Below are positions 54,626-62,645 of a stretch of 64,000 nt of DNA, piece after piece. The notes below the pieces were generated by a model. It had not been told where the DNA came from, did no database searches, and saw nothing but the letters and a program-made list of their open reading frames with translations. The first letter of the stretch is position 1. Each line of letters begins with the position of its first letter. The position numbers and the translations under genes are program-made. The stretch spans positions 137,992 through 201,991 of the forward strand of contig NZ_JBHEEH010000004.1 in NCBI RefSeq assembly GCF_041929845.1, written 5' to 3'. Origin of the DNA: Paenochrobactrum pullorum (GTDB lineage Bacteria; Pseudomonadota; Alphaproteobacteria; Rhizobiales; Rhizobiaceae).

Positions 54626-55540
54626 ATGTCATCTGCAAGATTTTATGAAATCTACGATGTTTTCACCGATAAGGCTTTGGCCGGAAATCCACTTGCTATC
54701 GTTCATGATGCACAAGGGTTGACGGATGCGGAAATGCTTTCCATCGCACGCGAGTTTAATTTATCGGAAACGGTATTTATTTGCGAGGCTGATAATCCGC
54801 AGCATAGGGCAGCAATCAGAATTTTTACGCCTGGTTTTGAGCTGCCATTTGCCGGTCATCCGACCGTTGGCACCGCCATTTCGCTGGTGGAAAGATTGCA
54901 AAATCAAGCGCAAGTTGATCAGATAATTGTTCTGGAAGAAAAAATCGGTCTGGTGCGCTGTGTCGTCAATAGGCAGGAAAAAGTAAGTTTTGCCGAATTT
55001 GATTTGCCGCAATTGCCTAAACAGTTGGAAATTAAAATCGAGCGTGAAGAAGCCGCTGCTGCCATCGGCCTTGGTGCACATGAGGTTGGTTTTGAAAATC
55101 ATGTGCCGGGTGTGTGGAGTGCAGGTGCACCTTATCTGATGATACCGGTTGCCAATATGATTGCTGCCGCCAAAGTTTCTATTGATCCAGTTTTTGTGCG
55201 TGAAAATCTGGCGAATGTAAACGGGCGTTCATTGCCTGTTTATATTTATTGCCGCGATACGCGTTTGTTTGACAGTGATTATCACGCCAGAATGTTTGTA
55301 ACTGAAGGCAATGTTTATGAAGATCCGGCGACCGGCTCGGCTGTTGCTGCTTTTTCCGGGGTCGTGCATAAATTTGATCAGCCGCTTGATGGCATTGCGC
55401 AATTATGGATCGAACAGGGCATCGAGATGGGGCGCCAGTCGCGCATCCGTCTGGAGCTGGAGGTTAAACAGCAGATTTTAATCAATGCGCGTATTGGCGG
55501 CAGTGCGGTTAAAGTTGCTGACGGGCATCTTTATTTGTGA
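54626..55540 (+). CDS. PhzF-family isomerase/epimerase
   Basis: PhzF-fold protein of 304 residues with two similar halves. YEIYDVFTDKALAGNPLAIV at the start, the catalytic Glu in FNLSETVFI near residue 50, FTPGFELPFAGHPTVGTA and the second-half EDPATGSAVAAF are characteristic. The family includes phenazine and non-phenazine enzymes; no phenazine genes are near, so a general isomerase role is more likely. Confidence 0.9.
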   Translation: MSSARFYEIYDVFTDKALAGNPLAIVHDAQGLTDAEMLSIAREFNLSETVFICEADNPQHRAAIRIFTPGFELPFAGHPTVGTAISLVERLQNQAQVDQIIVLEEKIGLVRCVVNRQEKVSFAEFDLPQLPKQLEIKIEREEAAAAIGLGAHEVGFENHVPGVWSAGAPYLMIPVANMIAAAKVSIDPVFVRENLANVNGRSLPVYIYCRDTRLFDSDYHARMFVTEGNVYEDPATGSAVAAFSGVVHKFDQPLDGIAQLWIEQGIEMGRQSRIRLELEVKQQILINARIGGSAVKVADGHLYL

Positions 55541-55548
55541 CAAAAATA

Positions 55549-55579
55549 AAAAAGAGCAGCTCTTGGAACTGCTCTTTTC
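55549..55579. terminator. Bidirectional terminator phzF-like / UspA-like
   Basis: AAAAGAGCAG (55550-55559) pairs with CTGCTCTTTT (55569-55578) over a 9-nt loop between convergent genes. Confidence 0.85.
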
Positions 55580-55604
55580 ATTGATAATTTGATTTTTTTG
55601 ATAA

Positions 55605-56048
55605 TCAACGAACGACCAGAACCGGTACTTGGCTCATATTGATGACTTCATTGGTCTGGCTGCCGAGCAACATGCGCTTCAAGCCGGTGCGGCCATGTGA
55701 TGCCATCACGATCAAATCACAGCCAAGTTGCTTCGAGGCTTCCAAAATAGCATCGGCGGCTGAAATATTGCTCATATGCAGTGTATCAACCTTGATGTTC
55801 AATCCGTCAGCGCGCTGCTTGGCTTCATTCAGCGTTTTGTCGGCATAATCTTTCCATTCTTGATCATACTGGTCAATGAAAGCCTGCGTGTCTGTCCAGC
55901 CGCCCGGCAAACCGGAAATGGTATATGGCGATGTGACAGTGATGATGGTGGATTTACTATTGAGCTTCTGTGCCAGATTCAAACCCTGCTCGACTGATTT
56001 TTCGGAGTGAGCGGAACCGTCTGTGGTGATGAGAATATGATTATACAT
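55605..56048 (-). CDS. Universal stress protein (UspA family)
   Basis: Single-domain universal stress protein of 147 residues. HILITTDGSAHSEKSVEQGL at the start and the ATP-binding pattern GRTGLKRMLLGSQTNEVI (G-2X-G-9X-G type) near residue 120 indicate the ATP-binding class. It stands alone between two terminators; expression control is not evident. Confidence 0.92.
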   Translation of the reverse strand: MYNHILITTDGSAHSEKSVEQGLNLAQKLNSKSTIITVTSPYTISGLPGGWTDTQAFIDQYDQEWKDYADKTLNEAKQRADGLNIKVDTLHMSNISAADAILEASKQLGCDLIVMASHGRTGLKRMLLGSQTNEVINMSQVPVLVVR

Positions 56049-56176
56049 GGGACTACCTTTTTATCGCTCGGATAAAATGCTGTTCTTTACAGGCTGTAGC
56101 AATGATTATAATCAATGAAACAGCTATTTTCTAACGACTTAAACTATGTTTTGATAAAACATCTGCTCAGTCATTA

Positions 56177-56208
56177 AAAAAAGCGAGGCTTGACGAAGCC
56201 TCGCTTTA
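56177..56208 (-). terminator. Terminator of minus-strand basic protein gene
   Basis: AAAGCGAGGCTT-GACG-AAGCCTCGCTTT is a perfect stem with a tetraloop, followed on the minus strand by a run of Ts (plus-strand A run 56177-56183). Confidence 0.9.
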
Positions 56209-56215
56209 AAATCAA

Positions 56216-56752
56216 TCAGGATGCGTTTTTCTGGCGATTGTCGATTTTTGCCTGTGCCACGCTTGCTGCTTTTTTCTGACGGCCACGTTCCATAGGGTTG
56301 ATCAGATTTTTTGCACGGATGGCAGCGGTATCTTTAACGCCTTTATGAGCGTGACGTGTGTTGAAAGGCGTTTTGGTGTCGGCTGCGGCCTTTTTAAGTT
56401 CCAATGCATGTTCGGCATTGGCGATAAGCTCAAGATGAGCAGCCATTTGCTGACGACGCTGGCTTTCCGCATTCAAACGGCTCATTGCCATGGCCAGAAC
56501 GCGGACTTTCAAGCGGGAGCCGTCATCAGCTGTAGATGGCGTCGTGCCACGCGGTGCCGAACGGCCTTTCATTTCGCGGCGGCGTTGATTGGCAGCTGTT
56601 TTTGCTTTTTCACGGCGTTCGCGTACCAGTTTAATCAAAGATTTAAGTTCAGCATCAGAAAGGTCTTGAAGCTCAGGGTGGCGCGATTTTGAAACAAGCT
56701 CAAGCTCATCTTTATTCAGCGCGCGGTCTTCATCTTTACGGGTGATGGCCAT
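56216..56752 (-). CDS. Conserved basic helical protein, function unknown
   Basis: Hydrophilic 178-residue protein rich in Lys, Arg, Ala and Gln, without signal peptide or membrane segment. The start (ITRKDEDRALNKDELELV), SDAELKSLIKLVRERREKAK and AMAMSRLNAESQRRQQMAAH look helical; the tail is basic. I recognise the type as a conserved hypothetical protein of Brucellaceae-like bacteria but know no function; nucleic-acid binding is conceivable. It has its own terminator and a ribosome site (GGAAA) before the ATG. Confidence 0.75.
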   Translation of the reverse strand: MAITRKDEDRALNKDELELVSKSRHPELQDLSDAELKSLIKLVRERREKAKTAANQRRREMKGRSAPRGTTPSTADDGSRLKVRVLAMAMSRLNAESQRRQQMAAHLELIANAEHALELKKAAADTKTPFNTRHAHKGVKDTAAIRAKNLINPMERGRQKKAASVAQAKIDNRQKNAS

Positions 56753-56971
56753 TATTTATTTCCTTTCCGTTCATTTGATGCGCAATTAAATTTAACACAT
56801 GTTGAAGCATTAAATTTATTGAATATACTTTATTCAACGAGAAATTATATTCTTCAAGCTATAAAATTGATTTTATTCCATTTAATGAAATTGAAGACTG
56901 CGGCAGAAATATGCGCATCCTGCTTTTTTCAGGAAAATATAAGGCAAAAAAACTTCGAGAAAGGAACGTGG

Positions 56972-57451
56972 ATGATTACGGAAAATGATCATAAATATCT
57001 GCAACGCTGTGTCGCGTTGGCAAGTGTGGCTGTTGATAAAGGCGATGAGCCCTTCGGTTCGATTTTGGTATCCGCTGATGGCAAAATTCTCTTTGAAGAT
57101 CACAATCACGTCGCAGGCGGCGATCATACCCAGCATCCGGAATTTGCCATTGCCCGCTGGGCAGGGCAAAATATGTCACCAGAAGAACGGCGGGCTGCCA
57201 CAGTTTATACATCCGGTGAACATTGTGCGATGTGTGCAGCGGCGCATGGTTGGGCGGAGCTTGGCCGCATTGTTTATGCCAGTTCCACAGAACAATTGAT
57301 CACTTGGCTAAGCGAGCTTGGCGTAAAATCAGGCAAAGTTAAGCCGCTTCGCATTGGTGAAGTGATCAAAGATACAGTGGTTGAAGGGCCGGTCGAACCT
57401 TTTGCCAGTGAAGTGCATAAGCTTCACATCCGCTTTCATCAGCAAAAATAA
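56972..57451 (+). CDS. Nucleoside/cytidine deaminase-family protein
   Basis: Zinc-dependent deaminase fold of 159 residues. Metal-binding motifs are HPEFAIA near residue 57, in place of HAE, and GEHCAMC near residue 87, in place of PCxxC; His, catalytic Glu and both Cys are kept. The ATG at 56972 follows AAAGGAACG and is preferred over a frame 51 codons longer. The substrate may be guanine, cytosine or a nucleoside; it is not the essential TadA, whose signature differs. Confidence 0.82.
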   Translation: MITENDHKYLQRCVALASVAVDKGDEPFGSILVSADGKILFEDHNHVAGGDHTQHPEFAIARWAGQNMSPEERRAATVYTSGEHCAMCAAAHGWAELGRIVYASSTEQLITWLSELGVKSGKVKPLRIGEVIKDTVVEGPVEPFASEVHKLHIRFHQQK

Positions 57452-57470
57452 ATGTTGTAATCAAATTTAA

Positions 57471-57498
57471 AAAGCGACCCGTAAGGGTCGCTTTGTTT
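57471..57498. terminator. Terminator deaminase / XRE-like gene
   Basis: AAAGCGACCC-GTAA-GGGTCGCTTT is a perfect 10-bp stem with a tetraloop between convergent genes; TTTGTTT follows. Confidence 0.85.
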
Positions 57499-57506
57499 GA
57501 ATGAGT

Positions 57507-57806
57507 TCAAGGCACGTCATCCGAGCGCACAATGCCTCCTTCACTTTCTAGTGTCGAAAGGCGTCTGGTTTCCGAAGCGGTGAATTTCAACCGTACACCG
57601 ACACCGCGTGTATCTTCCGGTATAAAGACTGCGCCTAAATCTTCCAAGGCATCTTGAAGTTTTTCGATTGTGGCAGCGTCAGGTTTATCGAGCTGTCTTT
57701 CGAAATGCTCAATCGTTTTTTCATCAACGCCTGAAGTGGAAGCTAGTCGGTCGCGAGAAATTTCAGTTAGTGCTCGTGCTGCACGACATAGTGGCCCGGT
57801 TATCAT
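57507..57806 (-). CDS. XRE-like DNA-binding protein
   Basis: Short helix-turn-helix protein of 99 residues. MITGPLCRAARALTEISRD, LASTSGVDEKTIEHFER and LGAVFIPED match the small transcriptional-regulator family common in Rhizobiales (typical form: CRAAR..L..S...LA..AGV...TI..FE). AAGGAGA lies before the ATG. Targets unknown. Confidence 0.82.
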   Translation of the reverse strand: MITGPLCRAARALTEISRDRLASTSGVDEKTIEHFERQLDKPDAATIEKLQDALEDLGAVFIPEDTRGVGVRLKFTASETRRLSTLESEGGIVRSDDVP

Positions 57807-57966
57807 AGTGTTCTCCTTGCAGTCATTGCGATCGTAGTGCTTGTTATTGTAATGATCTAAACCCGTCTTGGTTCCGTAATTTTATGATCTTGCTATATTT
57901 TACAGCAGCTTCAAGCTATTATTGTGGTACTTTTATAAATACGCGCTTTGGATACCGGTGCACTGT

Positions 57967-58176
57967 ATGACCAGAATTATTTTGATGAGTTTCGGGGTTC
58001 TTATCTGTGCCGGAAGTAGTTTATATTTCTATTACCTGAGCAATTTCTGGTGCAATGCGGGTATTTTTAAATGTCTGAAATTTACCGATGATTGGGCAGT
58101 CAGTGTTTTTTATATTCCGACCGCGATTGGTATCTTCTTTATTCTAGCCGGTTTGATGGTCAGTCGAAAAATCTGA
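57967..58176 (+). CDS. Small two-helix membrane protein, unknown
   Basis: Predicted 69-residue protein with two hydrophobic segments (IILMSFGVLICAGSSLYF and VFYIPTAIGIFFILAGLMV) around a short loop with two cysteines. The ATG at 57967 lacks a strong ribosome site, and the frame extends to a GTG at 57922. I recognise no family. It ends 10 bp from the convergent kinase gene. Confidence 0.5.
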   Translation: MTRIILMSFGVLICAGSSLYFYYLSNFWCNAGIFKCLKFTDDWAVSVFYIPTAIGIFFILAGLMVSRKI

Positions 58177-58186
58177 AAACGCCAAT

Positions 58187-58741
58187 TTAAACAATATCGG
58201 CTGTTTGATCGAGAATAAATTGAACGCGGCTGGAAAGCGCCAATTTAGGCACTTCAATCAGCTGATAGCCTAATGAGCGATAGGCCGTAACCATCGCATT
58301 ATAAGTATCGATTGCAATTTCAAAGGTTTGTTTGCGTTCTTCATCCTGAGCGTAAATGTCTTTCCAGGGTGGCAGAATAAAGACTTTATTATTATACCGA
58401 TAATGATCAGCGGCCTTAACAATATGCGCTGGCACTGCAAGCGCAGTGAGGTTCAAATAACCGATAATATCGGGTACGCCACGATCAAAAAAAGTCAGGC
58501 ATCCCGCTTTTTCAGCTATATGCCATGAGCGCATTTCCCAACCTAGCATTTGTTCGGCAAAACCGGCAGGATCAATCCAGGGGCGATAAGGGCCTTCAAT
58601 CAAATTCTGGCTTTGAATAATGCCTCTGCCTGCCTCTTCAGAAGTGTGACAGCCTTGTTGAGCCAAAGCATTCAACAGGCTGGTTTTTCCGGCACCCGGC
58701 CCACCTGTCAGAACGATGAATTTGTCAAATACATTGTTCAT
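58187..58741 (-). CDS. P-loop NTPase, AAA_28-type kinase-like
   Basis: Protein of 184 residues with Walker A VLTGGPGAGKTSL near residue 10 and a FFDRGVPDIIGYL stretch like that of AAA_28 NTPases; YQLIEVP lies near the end. The ATG at 58741, 2 nt after the stop of the neighbouring kinase gene and with AGAGG inside that gene's end, indicates coupling. Substrate unknown; it is near an island edge but on the chromosome side. Confidence 0.8.
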   Translation of the reverse strand: MNNVFDKFIVLTGGPGAGKTSLLNALAQQGCHTSEEAGRGIIQSQNLIEGPYRPWIDPAGFAEQMLGWEMRSWHIAEKAGCLTFFDRGVPDIIGYLNLTALAVPAHIVKAADHYRYNNKVFILPPWKDIYAQDEERKQTFEIAIDTYNAMVTAYRSLGYQLIEVPKLALSSRVQFILDQTADIV

Positions 58742-58743
58742 AA

Positions 58744-59301
58744 TTAACCTCTTTGTCGTTTGCGGGTATAAGCTTGTAAATCCCAATCTTTATAAAGAGC
58801 TCTGAGTTCATTGGTTAAGTGCACTTCGACAAGCGGCAGTTGCGAAGCGTGTAGAATTCGGGAATATTTTTGATCACTATCTTTGGTTTTGAAAGCAATC
58901 CAGTCGATCATTTCCCATTTGATGCCATCTTGTGCACCCTCCAAATGGCCGGCACGATCAGGATTATTGAGGAGGGTCCGTTTGAAATAACGGTATAGGC
59001 GCAACCAACGATTGGATGTCAGCAGGATGGCGCCTGTTGCCCGCTCAAGCCGTGCCGGCATTAATTTGCTGTAATTGCCTTCAATAATCCATTGATCTTT
59101 TAGAATCGCCTGATTATGCAAGTTTTCAAACTCTTCATCGGCGCGCATTTTCCAATTTGTGTTGGGTAAATGGCGAAATTGATCAAGATGGTATGCAGGA
59201 ACGCCAATTTTGCGTGAAATGGCAACAGCTAATGTGGATTTACCTGCATTTGAAGGGCCAATAATAACGATACGTTCCCCTAGAGAATTTAAAGGCAGCA
59301 T
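58744..59301 (-). CDS. P-loop kinase, adenylate-kinase/FlaR-like
   Basis: Protein of 185 residues with Walker A IIGPSNAGKSTLA near residue 13, followed by PAYHLDQFRHLPNTNW and WIIEGNY, a pattern of adenylate-kinase-like topology-modulation (FlaR) proteins. It is the first gene of a two-gene kinase pair and lies 131 bp from the tRNA-Lys fragment. Substrate unknown. Confidence 0.8.
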   Translation of the reverse strand: MLPLNSLGERIVIIGPSNAGKSTLAVAISRKIGVPAYHLDQFRHLPNTNWKMRADEEFENLHNQAILKDQWIIEGNYSKLMPARLERATGAILLTSNRWLRLYRYFKRTLLNNPDRAGHLEGAQDGIKWEMIDWIAFKTKDSDQKYSRILHASQLPLVEVHLTNELRALYKDWDLQAYTRKRQRG

Positions 59302-59431
59302 AAAAACACCATGACTTATTGTGGTTTTAAAGAAGCGGCAATTAAGATTGAGGGAGTTGAAGCATTATCTTGTGCTATTGTCGCAAAATATTTTCCGGTC
59401 ACGCCGGAATATTTAAATCATGAAGAGAGTT

Positions 59432-59476
59432 TGGTGGGTGCGACAGGGATCGAGCCTGTGATCTCCTGATTAAGAG
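59432..59476 (-). other. tRNA-Lys(CTT) 3' fragment, attachment site
   Basis: Read on the minus strand this is the 3' 45 nt of a tRNA: anticodon loop CTCTTAA, stem TCAGG, variable AGATC, T arm ACAGG-CTCGATC-CCTGT, acceptor strand CGCACCC, discriminator A and CCA. Upstream of the loop the sequence diverges and there is no D arm, so it cannot be a working tRNA. Such fragments mark the far end of elements integrated into a tRNA 3' end. Orientation places the element at higher coordinates. Confidence 0.85.
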
Positions 59477-59615
59477 GTCGGAGTTTTTTCTTGTTTTCGT
59501 GTCTTATCCTTATAAATGTCAATAGTTTTTCTTCAATTAAATTAAGTGGTTATAATTGAAGTGTAAACTATTTTTGCTCGTTTAATTATGTTGTAGAGCT
59601 CAATATTCTGGTCAT

Positions 59616-59850
59616 CTAATTTGTAATTATGCGAATTGGTTTATGGGAAGCTATCTTTAAAATTGAAAAAGGTTGTCTGTATTCAGGATAAGTTATTAAC
59701 CAATCTAGGAAGTCATGAAGTTTTTCGCCATTATAAATAATTTGGGAATGTGCTCGGGCTATTTGATTTTTTGTATATTAAAAATATCATCTGAATAAAC
59801 ATGGGCGAATTTCACCCCGATATCATATACAGTTGATTTAACTGAATCGA
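59616..59850 (-). pseudogene. Decayed gene of unknown family
   Basis: Two minus-strand frames show protein-like sequence interrupted by a frameshift near 59763: first DSVKSTVYDIGVKFAHVYSD, then ARAHSQIIYNGEKLHDFLDW continuing through ITYPEYRQPFSILKI to a stop at 59616-59618. I recognise no family. It is the first remnant inside the element beyond the tRNA fragment; 59477-59615 shows nothing. Confidence 0.35.
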
Positions 59851-59985
59851 CTATAATTCTATTGAACTAAGCATCGGGGCATCCTAAAATATTGATAATA
59901 AAATTACTTTTACTATTATATACTCTATATAAAAATATATTTTTTAATTTATATTTAAATAATAAATCTATTATGGATATATATT
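59851..59985. other. Extremely AT-rich tract
   Basis: From about 59885 to 59985 the sequence is almost only A and T, far from the roughly half-GC composition of the core. It contains a short spurious reading frame and no recognisable gene, and looks like degraded foreign DNA. Confidence 0.6.
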
Positions 59986-59988
59986 TTA

Positions 59989-60201
59989 AATCTTATTTAT
60001 ATAAATTGCAACTGATAGGGAACGCTTTGCTTGTTTCGCTACAAATTTCTTACTTACGACCAACATTTCTTTGACTAAGCCTAAATCAGCTTCGCCTTGG
60101 ATAAGCTGATATTATGCCATTTGCATTGGAGTTAAGGCTGCACTGCCTTGGTTTTTTGGCTGCACTGATTGTTGTTTCAGTATGAATTTCAAGTGCCGCG
60201 C
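59989..60201 (-). pseudogene. Truncated phage ERF-like recombinase remnant
   Basis: A minus-strand frame reads LKQQSVQPKNQGSAALTPMQMA, a stop at 60112-60114, then YQLIQGEADLGLVKEMLVV and SKKFVAKQAKR before running into AT-rich DNA. TPMQMAYQLIQ..DLG.V...L....F.A..A.. resembles the N terminus of ERF single-strand annealing proteins of phages. The nonsense codon and truncation make it non-functional. The assignment rests on pattern memory only. Confidence 0.4.
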
Positions 60202-60204
60202 TTA

Positions 60205-60595
60205 TGCTGCGAGCTCCTTATTATCTACTAGATCAAGCGGGTTGATGCTGTACAAAAAAACCTGCCGCTTCTAACTGCCTCCAAATTGAGGAGCGGCTGT
60301 CTGAGCCGATGAAAAGGCTTCTGTGGTGACGGTCACAGGTGCGGTGACGAAGATGCGGATTTCCAGATAGGCATCACGCAAGCACTTGTTGAATCAGTAA
60401 TAAAGGAGCGGGAGTTCCTCACCATATTCCTGGAGCCAGTCAGCCGACCATTTGTGGTAGTTTTTCCATGCATTTTCATAAGTTTTGACTGTTTTGAATA
60501 ATCGCGGGGGTGCTTAGCAGGTCGACGGCGGATATGGCTGTAACCTTTTGTGCATCTGCTAAATCTGTGTGTGCAATCTTTAAAGCTGCGGACAT
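60205..60595 (-). pseudogene. Decayed phage-like reading frames
   Basis: An ATG at 60595 opens a 39-residue frame (MSAALKIAHTDLADAQKV then AISAVDLLSTPAIIQNSQ). A -1/+1 shift at its end continues protein-like sequence KTYENAWKNYHKWSADWL and QEYGEELPLLYY, and a later frame gives SINPLDLVDNKELAA just before the ERF-like remnant. Several stops break it. It is probably the gene upstream of the ERF-like gene in the same former operon. Confidence 0.35.
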
Positions 60596-60785
60596 TTTCT
60601 AACTCTATCATTTAGCGGATCACGGCTATTGTCTCTTCCCGCTGTTGATGGATTTAAATTGCCAATATGGTAATTATTCCATGTACACTTTGCATCCGAC
60701 CGGGGATCTGGTCAAATTAGGGCAACAAAAAAACTGCACTGGCCGGCCTGATTCCGGATAGTTAGGTAATACTAAACTTAGGTGC

Positions 60786-60791
60786 TATAAT
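60786..60791 (+). promoter_or_regulatory. TATAAT -10 element of the 92-aa gene
   Basis: A perfect TATAAT lies 50 bp before the ATG at 60841; TTAGGT at 60762-60767 is a weak -35 at 18-bp spacing. It suggests the small gene in the element is still transcribed. Confidence 0.5.
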
Positions 60792-60840
60792 GTTTTTGTC
60801 TTCATTGGGTAACCCATTACGAAGGCGGAGGGATAAAAAC

Positions 60841-61119
60841 ATGTCATCCAACAATGTAATCACTCAGCTATATTCTAAGGATATTGCCATTATCAATGCA
60901 GCACTTTTACAGGTGTGTACTGCAACTTTAATTAAAATCGATAGTACTGAAGGTCAAGCATTAGCTAATTCAGCAATGCGTCAGTATTTAACCGGCAAAT
61001 TTCATCAAAAAAAGCTAGTCGATTATCTTCTGACTTCCATCAATATGTCGGATAGGTTGCAAAGACGGGTGGAAAGAATTGCTGAAGCAATACCGATTAG
61101 CCGATCCAAAACAGTTTAA
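60841..61119 (+). CDS. Hypothetical 92-aa protein in the element
   Basis: The ATG at 60841 follows GGAGGG at good spacing, and a promoter and a terminator frame the gene, so it appears intact. The product (MSSNNVITQLYSKDIAIINA...) is helical and soluble, without motifs known to me; a mid-part LANSAMRQYLTGKFHQKKLV is basic. It may be a regulator or a phage accessory protein; no function assigned. Confidence 0.6.
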   Translation: MSSNNVITQLYSKDIAIINAALLQVCTATLIKIDSTEGQALANSAMRQYLTGKFHQKKLVDYLLTSINMSDRLQRRVERIAEAIPISRSKTV

Positions 61120-61197
61120 AACGACCTATGAGGTTCAGTTCGATTAGGTACAGAAATAAATTTGCTTCCAGTAAGGCTATTTAGTCTGTCATACTAA

Positions 61198-61222
61198 AAA
61201 CCCCGCTAGTACGGGGTTTCAA
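61198..61222 (+). terminator. Terminator after the 92-aa gene
   Basis: AACCCCG (61199-61205) pairs with CGGGGTT (61212-61218) over CTAGTA; the T run is short (TTTC). Confidence 0.65.
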
Positions 61223-61373
61223 TTACATTGCATATTGAATGGGTTTGAATTTTCTTTTTGTCAGGCTGCATTTGAGCCTACAGGGCTACGTATTAGTCTT
61301 TTTCAAGTAGCTTGAGTAGTTGTTTGTTAACCATAAGTATATTGACAATTGCTAGTCATCATAATCCCATTCT

Positions 61374-61541
61374 ATGGAGTGGATCAGATGGCAATATTTT
61401 AAGTGGTTCAATCAAGCAGTGCGGCTAAAGGCGGCTTTAGAGCAGATAATCCGGTTGTCAGCACAATTAACAAATCAAGCTATCCGCATGGTTATAAGGC
61501 TTGCAGAGCGTAAGCCAATGGTCTTGGCGCTCAGTGCGTGA
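61374..61541 (+). CDS. Possible 55-aa basic helical protein
   Basis: A small frame MEWIRWQYFKWFNQAVRLKA continuing to ERKPMVLALSA-stop. The composition (amphipathic, Arg/Lys/Leu/Ala) is protein-like, and a TTGACA lies at 61342-61347, but no ribosome site is visible. It could be a fragment of a larger phage protein. Confidence 0.25.
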   Translation: MEWIRWQYFKWFNQAVRLKAALEQIIRLSAQLTNQAIRMVIRLAERKPMVLALSA

Positions 61542-61565
61542 AGGCAATGAAAAGACCGCGAATAT

Positions 61566-61668
61566 CTAGAGCGTGTCGCACTTAATCGTATCCACTGTGC
61601 TCGCTCTAGCGTTTTGTTTTTACGCATGTCTTTATCCCAAAACCGGTGCCCACTTTTGGGAGACATGC
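61566..61668. repeat. Dispersed two-hairpin intergenic repeat
   Basis: The first hairpin has CTAGAGCG (61566-61573) against CGCTCTAG (61602-61609). The second has GCATGTC (61624-61630) against GACATGC (61662-61668) with inner TCCCAAAA (61635-61642) against TTTTGGGA (61654-61661). I recognise this as a palindromic repeat scattered through Brucella/Ochrobactrum and rhizobial genomes, often giving spurious MSPKSGHRFWDKDMRK frames. Only one copy is in this window. Confidence 0.75.
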
Positions 61669-61702
61669 TTTAGCTTTATATGGATGCGTTGGGGATGGCG
61701 TA

Positions 61703-61971
61703 ATGAAACCAGCAACTATGCTTATCAATGACTGGTTCTCCAAGAACGGTGACGCTCGTAAGTTCAAGCAAGGAGAGGGGGCAATTTTAAGCTGTACAAT
61801 TCTATCTTGCGGAAAAGTATATTGTCATTGCGAAGAAAGGCCTCCGCTACCGGACAGGGCATGGAGATTGCAGACATCGCAAAGACGTAGCGCGAAAATA
61901 CCACCTACGGCGATTATCTTAAAGGTGATCTCGACGCTTTAGCTGATGATTGGGGATATAAAACACGCTAA
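61703..61971 (+). pseudogene. Frameshifted small gene remnant
   Basis: Frame 1 starts MKPATMLINDWFSKNGDARK; protein-like sequence then moves to another frame (AVQFYLAEKYIVIAKKGLRY) and ends in a third (TYGDYLKGDLDALADDWGYK-stop). At least two frameshifts and one stop break it. Family unknown; its position beside the repeat and other remnants suggests a degraded element gene. Confidence 0.35.
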
Positions 61972-62148
61972 GTCGTTGCTTGCTTCAGAGGAATGTACGG
62001 TATTTTGTATCGTCGTGATTTTCAGTTAAAGCATAATCTGATTTAAGGGCAGTTTAAAACGCCCTTTTTCAGTTTGCGTATTTTAATTCTTAACTGCCCA
62101 TTCCACATAGTTCTTCTATGGGATGGTAGCTTTTTAAGAAAATGAAAA

Positions 62149-62496
62149 TTAACCAGCAGCTAGTGCATCTGCACATGCTCTTGCTAAATCGTTGTTAGGT
62201 TTATCTGTTCCCAAAGGAGTAGCCCATCCTGCTTTTTCAATGACGCTTCTTTTGTTATATCCTGCTACAGCTTTGAGTTCGGCTAGGATGTCTGTAACAC
62301 GTGGGTCGCTTTGGGATAATGCAACGCAATAAGGTGTTAAGGCAGTACTTACAGCTGCGATTGATGCGCTGCTTGATTGCTGCTGAGCTGTCGACTGCGT
62401 AACCCAGCCTGCCCAGCTGAAACCAACCGCCCACAGAACAAGTGCTCCGGCCACAGCTCCATAAAGAGCTGGTTTAATCCATACTGGCATATTCAT
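62149..62496 (-). CDS. Conserved membrane-anchored hypothetical protein
   Basis: Protein of 115 residues with an N-terminal hydrophobic anchor (ALYGAVAGALVLWAVGFSWAG, residues about 10-30) and a periplasmic part with two Cys (TPYCVAL, ARACADALAAG) that may form a disulfide. It resembles a conserved hypothetical protein of Rhizobiales. It looks intact, unlike its neighbours. Function unknown. The 61972-62148 spacer shows nothing clear. Confidence 0.65.
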   Translation of the reverse strand: MNMPVWIKPALYGAVAGALVLWAVGFSWAGWVTQSTAQQQSSSASIAAVSTALTPYCVALSQSDPRVTDILAELKAVAGYNKRSVIEKAGWATPLGTDKPNNDLARACADALAAG

Positions 62497-62645
62497 GATG
62501 TATCCAATCTATATGGGTTAAAGTAAAAATATAATTTTCATAGTCATTATGCACTTGTGCGAATTCGCGTTTAAATCTGAGATGCCAATGTATATGTTAT
62601 GAGCAAAGTTCATCATATTTAGGATGCTAAAAATGACTTAACTTC

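Noticed and set aside
59432..59510. Complete tRNA gene at the island edge
   Set aside because: Only the 3' 45 nt match a tRNA. No D arm, no 5' acceptor strand and no matching 5' anticodon stem are present.
59892..60074. 60-codon frame in the AT-rich tract
   Set aside because: Composition is nearly all Ile/Leu/Lys/Asn/Tyr from AT-rich DNA, without a ribosome site.
61646..61942. 98-codon frame beginning inside the dispersed repeat
   Set aside because: Its first 19 codons come from the repeat, and the remainder crosses the frameshifts of the remnant gene at 61703-61971.
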